From the NCBI RefSeq assembly GCF_018881965.1, contig NZ_JACVPI010000001.1, forward strand, positions 1,122,018 through 1,186,017: a DNA stretch of 64,000 nucleotides. Reading direction: 5' to 3'. This stretch comes from Polynucleobacter sp. JS-Polo-80-F4 (GTDB lineage Bacteria; Pseudomonadota; Gammaproteobacteria; Burkholderiales; Burkholderiaceae). The notes beneath the pieces were generated by a model. It was not told the DNA's origin, did no database searches, and worked only from the letters and a program-made list of their open reading frames with translations. Both the position numbers and the translations under genes were made by a program. Shown in pieces: positions 60,339 through 64,000 of this stretch (positions within the stretch are counted from its first letter, which is position 1; each line of letters starts with the position of its first letter).

Positions 60339-61331
60339 ATGAGTAAATGTTTAACTAACAATTTGAGCGATATGCAGAACACGCAGCCAACGATGTTGAC
60401 TGCCAAACAACTGCTAGCGCATGCCATGGCTCCAGTCTATCGAGTCATTAATGGCCTTCTCGTTGTTACCGTATTTATGGTCGTAGGTCTCTGGCTCTCA
60501 GGTAACGGCACCAATGCCGGTCCTTTTGACCTAGCCCGCATCCTGGTGCCTGATGAAGCTCGTCACATGGTTTGGAGCAATGGCTTTGGCATGCTCAACC
60601 AATATAAAGATTCCAATGAAGCAGTGGCTGCTCAAGTTGCCGATACTGAAATTGCTGCAGTTATCTATGGCAAATCAAAAGCGCAAGCTGCTACCGGCTT
60701 GGCAAGCGCTAAACAGCAAACAGTTGCTCTGTTAATGCCTTCTGTAGCGCAAATGCAGGTGAAGTCTATTTCTCATTTGTCTGATCGTATCCCGGTCTCG
60801 AAGATGGATCCCCAAGCTTTGGATAGTAATTTGATGGGCTCTATTCAAAATCAACGTGCTGTTGCTGACTTTTTCGAAAAGAAGTACAGCTTAGATCGCG
60901 CCAAGATTGAAGAGTATGTTTCAAACACGATCTTGATTGCTAAAGAAGTCAATATTGATCCAGTGCTTTTATTGGCAGTGATCTCAGTTGAATCTAATTT
61001 CAATCCAAACACGAAGAGCCATGCAGGTGCCGAAGGTCTCATGCAGGTAATGACTTCAGTGCACAAAGACAAGTATGCAATCTTTGGTGGAACTTCTGAA
61101 GCTGCTAAACCTGAAGTGAATATTCGGGTTGGCGCCTACATTCTTAAATACCTCATTGCTACTGCAGGCTCATTGCGTAACGGCTTGAAGTACTACGTTG
61201 GTGCTGCCAATGCTGAGGATGATGGTGGTTATGCTGACAAGGTCATGGCTGAAAGAAATCGTCTTATCGGCTTATGTCAAAATCGCTCGCCCAATCGCCT
61301 AACTCTAAATGGCAAGGATTTGCGCTCCTAA
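60339..61331 (+). CDS. Lytic transglycosylase (SLT domain)
   Basis: A 330-residue peptidoglycan lytic transglycosylase. One membrane helix or uncleaved signal lies at about residues 38-55 (VINGLLVVTVFMVVGLWLSG). The catalytic SLT domain covers residues 205-310: VLLLAVISVESNFNP holds the catalytic glutamate, and SHAGAEGLMQVM and NIRVGAYILKYLI are the family's second and third motifs. It cleaves glycan strands in the periplasm. The start could be ATG 60339 or ATG 60372; neither has a strong ribosome-binding site. Confidence 0.9.
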   Translation: MSKCLTNNLSDMQNTQPTMLTAKQLLAHAMAPVYRVINGLLVVTVFMVVGLWLSGNGTNAGPFDLARILVPDEARHMVWSNGFGMLNQYKDSNEAVAAQVADTEIAAVIYGKSKAQAATGLASAKQQTVALLMPSVAQMQVKSISHLSDRIPVSKMDPQALDSNLMGSIQNQRAVADFFEKKYSLDRAKIEEYVSNTILIAKEVNIDPVLLLAVISVESNFNPNTKSHAGAEGLMQVMTSVHKDKYAIFGGTSEAAKPEVNIRVGAYILKYLIATAGSLRNGLKYYVGAANAEDDGGYADKVMAERNRLIGLCQNRSPNRLTLNGKDLRS

Positions 61332-61362
61332 GAAGTTGGATCATTACTAAATCGCAGCATAA

Positions 61363-61386
61363 AAAAGCCACCCTCAGGTGGCTTTT
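61363..61386. terminator. Intrinsic terminator
   Basis: A 10-bp stem AAAAGCCACC / GGTGGCTTTT with loop CTCA, 31 nt after the transglycosylase stop and 23 nt before the convergent FKBP gene end. A and T runs on both sides permit action in both directions. Confidence 0.9.
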
Positions 61387-61409
61387 GCTTTACTGCTATA
61401 TCCGAATGC

Positions 61410-61757
61410 TTAGTTAACGCCGTGTAACTCCACATCAAATACCAGAGTGGCATTTGGAGGAATCACGCCGCCAGCACCGCGTGGACCATAGCCCATTTCA
61501 GAAGGGATGATCAGAGTACGTTTACCACCAATTTTCATGCCCGCTACGCCTTCGTCCCAGCCCTTAATCACATGTCCAGCGCCCAAAGGGAAGCTAAACA
61601 ATTGACCGCGATCCAATGAGCTATCAAACTTCTGGCCTTTGTGGTCAGCAGCCTTCTCGTCAAAGAGCCAGCCGGTGTAATGTACGTCCACATGGTTGCC
61701 TGCGGCAGCTTCTTTACCCTCGCCTACAACGGTGTCTATTTTTTTGAGTTCACTCAT
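61410..61757 (-). CDS. FKBP-type peptidyl-prolyl isomerase
   Basis: A 115-residue single-domain FKBP that interconverts cis and trans prolyl bonds, cytoplasmic because no signal peptide is present. [50 protein letters not shown] and [27 protein letters not shown] carry the conserved FK506-site aromatics (Tyr, Phe, Trp) and the closing strand. The ATG follows AGGAAAAC. Length is typical of the minimal FkpB/Fbp type in Burkholderiales. Confidence 0.94.
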   Translation of the reverse strand: MSELKKIDTVVGEGKEAAAGNHVDVHYTGWLFDEKAADHKGQKFDSSLDRGQLFSFPLGAGHVIKGWDEGVAGMKIGGKRTLIIPSEMGYGPRGAGGVIPPNATLVFDVELHGVN

Positions 61758-61844
61758 GATGTTTTCCTATTTCACGCAAATTGAGCGGCTAGTATATTCT
61801 GAGCTTTGTAAATTATCTTGGTAGCCTTGATTTAGCTAAAACGT

Positions 61845-62861
61845 ATGACAAATTATTGGACTAACTCTGCATATAGCACTCTGGAAATCAGTCCCGATCA
61901 TCAGCTGTTGGTGACAGATGACTTTTTGCGGACGTATATGGAGAGGCCTGAGCTAGCGCTAGTACCTGAATCTTGCCCTGTTGAGCGCTCATTGCATCAG
62001 CGTCTGACCCAAAATCCTCGAGCTGAAGTGCTTGAAAATGATATTGCTGGAATGGCTGATGAGGATATTCAGGAGAACTATCGTGTTTGGCTGCGTTATC
62101 GGACGCGCCTATTGGCCTCAAGCTCTTTAGAAAGCTTTTATATGAGCTTGTTTAAGGGTGAAGGTGTCGATGTCCCGCCTTTATTTATTGCGCAGCTCGC
62201 ACAGATTTTTATAAGACATATTCTGGGCGATCTTGCTCATCCATTAGAAGTGCGTATGGGCGAACTCTTTTTTAGAACTCAGAAAATCAGCGTTATCGAA
62301 GACGGTATCGTGATGGGTGCAGATGAAGAGGCTATTACACGCAATGCACAGGCCAGTGATACGGGCAACATCATGGATTTGCTGAAAGGCAAATCCATGA
62401 CCATGCGTTCAGCCGATCTAGATGTCATTCATGAAGATAATGCAGAAACGTACTGGACTCGAAATGAAGATTTTGATTTAGCGGTCCAATTAAATTTTGG
62501 GCATGAGCCTATTAATTATTTTTGCCGTGCCTTAGAGAAGTGGGTCAAGCACTTCCTAGGTGTTAGCGTCCGCATTACACCGATGCAGCAAATTACTGAC
62601 CCTAAGTGGTCGTGGCATGTTGGCTTGGATGCAGCAGCTACAGAAATATTGAATAAGCTCTATAACAAAGAGCTAGTTGAAGCTGACGAATTGCAAAAAG
62701 TAATTTGTTTATTCCGCCTGGACTTTATTGATGAGGCTGCTGTAGCCAAGACTCAGGCCGGCAAGCCGGTGTATATGGCTATTGCCATGAATGATCAACA
62801 GCAGTTGAAGTTAAAGCCCCAAAATCTATTATTTAACTTGCCGCTTGCAAAAACTTCTTAA
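61845..62861 (+). CDS. DUF6352-family protein
   Basis: A 338-residue soluble protein matching, as far as I can judge, the DUF6352 family found in Burkholderiales. FWPDCGY-like starts of that family correspond here to NYWTNSAYSTLEISPDHQLL and VTDDFLRTYMERPELALVPESC. Further segments are DIQENYRVWLRYRTRLLA, PPLFIAQLAQIFIRHIL and DPKWSWHVGLDAAATEILN. The function is unknown. It stands alone on the forward strand and overlaps the convergent MFS gene by 4 nt. Confidence 0.8.
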   Translation: MTNYWTNSAYSTLEISPDHQLLVTDDFLRTYMERPELALVPESCPVERSLHQRLTQNPRAEVLENDIAGMADEDIQENYRVWLRYRTRLLASSSLESFYMSLFKGEGVDVPPLFIAQLAQIFIRHILGDLAHPLEVRMGELFFRTQKISVIEDGIVMGADEEAITRNAQASDTGNIMDLLKGKSMTMRSADLDVIHEDNAETYWTRNEDFDLAVQLNFGHEPINYFCRALEKWVKHFLGVSVRITPMQQITDPKWSWHVGLDAAATEILNKLYNKELVEADELQKVICLFRLDFIDEAAVAKTQAGKPVYMAIAMNDQQQLKLKPQNLLFNLPLAKTS

Positions 62862-64000
62862 GCTTTAGCCCGCAACATTTTGCGCTGTTGGGCGAGCCAG
62901 TAAATTGCTAGTCCGCTAACGACCACGGGAATGAGTGATCCCCAGTTGAGGATGTTCCAGCCCTGAGAGGTGATGAGGGCTCCTGAACCGAAAGAAGTGA
63001 AGGCCATCGTGCCAAAGACACAGAAGTTGATGACAGCCTGGGCTTTATCACGTTCGTTAGGTTGATATGCAGTCATTGCCAAAGAGGTGGCGCCTGTAAA
63101 TAAAAAGTTCCAACCGACACCAAGCAAAAATAAAGCGATGAAGAATTGATGAAGATCCGTTCCGGTCAGCGCAATGGCAATGCAGATAAAGTTCAGCAGA
63201 ACTCCGGTGCCCATAATTTTCAGGACCCCAAATCTCTGAATGAGAGATCCTGTAAAAAATCCAGGGGCAAACATACCTATGACATGCCATTCCAAAACTA
63301 ATGCAGTGTCAGAAAATGGTAGCCCGCAAATTTGCATCGCCAAAGGGGTGGCAGCCATGAGAAGGTTCATGACGCCATAGCCCAATGCTGCGCCAATGAT
63401 GGCAACCATGAAAGCAGGTTGTCGGAGGATGACCTTCAGAGGGCGTCCATCCGTCAGCGCATGCTGGGTCTTAAATTCTTGTGGGAAGTGAATGAACTGC
63501 ATCACGAAGATACCAATGAACCCAGCGATGGATAGCGTTAGGTAGGCTCCAAGAAAAGCAGTGTCAAAGAGGTCTCGGGTCCACGATGCGAGATTGGGTC
63601 CAATAACGGCGCCAAGAATGCCGCCAGCCAAAACCCAAGAAACTGCTTTATCTCGTTGACTGACATCTGTTAACTCTGCAGCAGCGAAGCGATAGAGCTG
63701 GCCATTAGCGCTGTAATAGCCGGCAATAAACGTACCTAAGACCAATAGCCAAAAGTTCCTACTAACGGCGGCATAAGCGCACAACAGCGCTGACAGCATT
63801 GCTATGAGCAAGCCGAATTGGAAGGAAATCTTGCGCCCAAAGTAGTTTTGGGACTTGGCCACAATCGAGGTAGAAAACGCTCCGCCCACTACATAGCCCA
63901 TAACGGGTAGGGTGGCCATCCAGCTTACCGGCGCTAGGCTAAGACCCACCAAGCCATTAATAGCGATAAAAGTGACATTATTGGTTAGGAATAGCCCCTG
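62858..64000 (-). CDS. MFS transporter, 5' end beyond the window
   Basis: A major facilitator superfamily transporter read from the right edge inward; the frame is open to position 64000 (QGLFLTNNVTFIAINGLVGLSL), so the first residues and start lie outside. At least 380 residues are present. About eleven hydrophobic helices are visible. VVGGAFSTSIVAKSQNYFGRKISFQFG corresponds to the loop 2-3 motif (G-R-K), and AVSWVLAGGILGAVIGPNLA to helix 5. A first internal ATG lies at 63952. No substrate can be assigned. Confidence 0.9.
   Translation of the reverse strand, partial: QGLFLTNNVTFIAINGLVGLSLAPVSWMATLPVMGYVVGGAFSTSIVAKSQNYFGRKISFQFGLLIAMLSALLCAYAAVSRNFWLLVLGTFIAGYYSANGQLYRFAAAELTDVSQRDKAVSWVLAGGILGAVIGPNLASWTRDLFDTAFLGAYLTLSIAGFIGIFVMQFIHFPQEFKTQHALTDGRPLKVILRQPAFMVAIIGAALGYGVMNLLMAATPLAMQICGLPFSDTALVLEWHVIGMFAPGFFTGSLIQRFGVLKIMGTGVLLNFICIAIALTGTDLHQFFIALFLLGVGWNFLFTGATSLAMTAYQPNERDKAQAVINFCVFGTMAFTSFGSGALITSQGWNILNWGSLIPVVVSGLAIYWLAQQRKMLRAKA

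Noticed and set aside
1-64000. CRISPR arrays, complete insertion sequences, tRNA or rRNA genes
   Set aside because: No regularly spaced repeats, transposase frames, or tRNA/rRNA sequence signatures were seen on either strand by reading. A covariance-model scan could still find a missed tRNA.

Overview
The window looks like a chromosomal segment of a freshwater betaproteobacterium, most likely Polynucleobacter or a close Burkholderiaceae relative. This is inferred from moderate, AT-leaning base composition, compact operons with 1-10 nt overlaps, and the gene set (CysI with a DUF934 partner, CobA, DarP, Bug/TctC binding protein, LivM-LivG fusion, DUF6352). No rRNA or tRNA gene, intact insertion sequence or CRISPR array was seen.

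Region 1 (1-24218) is a surface-polysaccharide (O-antigen) locus. It opens with a HAD phosphatase, two paralogous nucleotidyltransferases around a cupin, an unknown protein, and a reverse-strand pair (DUF268, WavE-like). An O-antigen-ligase-like protein and a Wzz-like chain-length regulator follow. The centre is a translationally coupled acyl-building module: GNAT acyltransferase, two acyl carrier proteins, two reductases (one fused to a MaoC dehydratase), a metallo-hydrolase, a KAS III synthase, an FkbH-like HAD enzyme and an AMP-forming ligase. It is followed directly by FdtA and FdtB, which make a dTDP-3-amino-3,6-dideoxyhexose. Then come Wzx, two family 2 glycosyltransferases, a Wzy-like polymerase, an epimerase and the initiating sugar-phosphate transferase. 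The simplest reading is a Wzx/Wzy O-antigen with a 3-amino sugar carrying a locally made, probably hydroxylated, N-acyl group. A methyltransferase at the head of the module is broken by a one-base deletion.

Region 2 (24219-26507) is a decayed boundary. It holds frameshifted relics of a phage- or ICE-type replication region, fused to a 5'-truncated acyltransferase, then about 500 bases of degenerate DNA.

Region 3 (26508-64000) is mostly housekeeping and accessory metabolism. It includes a cation/proton antiporter; siroheme and sulfite-reduction genes; a serine hydrolase; a HigBA toxin-antitoxin cassette; a Bug-type binding protein with an amidohydrolase; an enol-lactonase-like hydrolase; a TonB receptor next to a sorbosone-dehydrogenase-like protein and a dihaem cytochrome; a second toxin-antitoxin pair; a GMC oxidoreductase with an EamA transporter; and a complete Liv-type ABC importer. 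After these come a persulfide/sulfide detoxification cluster with its ArsR/BigR-like regulator, a Fur-box-controlled operon for extracytosolic flavinylation (DUF6662 outer-membrane protein, FMN-binding protein, ApbE, haem-like membrane protein), a secreted nuclease, a lytic transglycosylase, an FKBP isomerase, a DUF6352 protein, and an MFS transporter that runs off the right edge.
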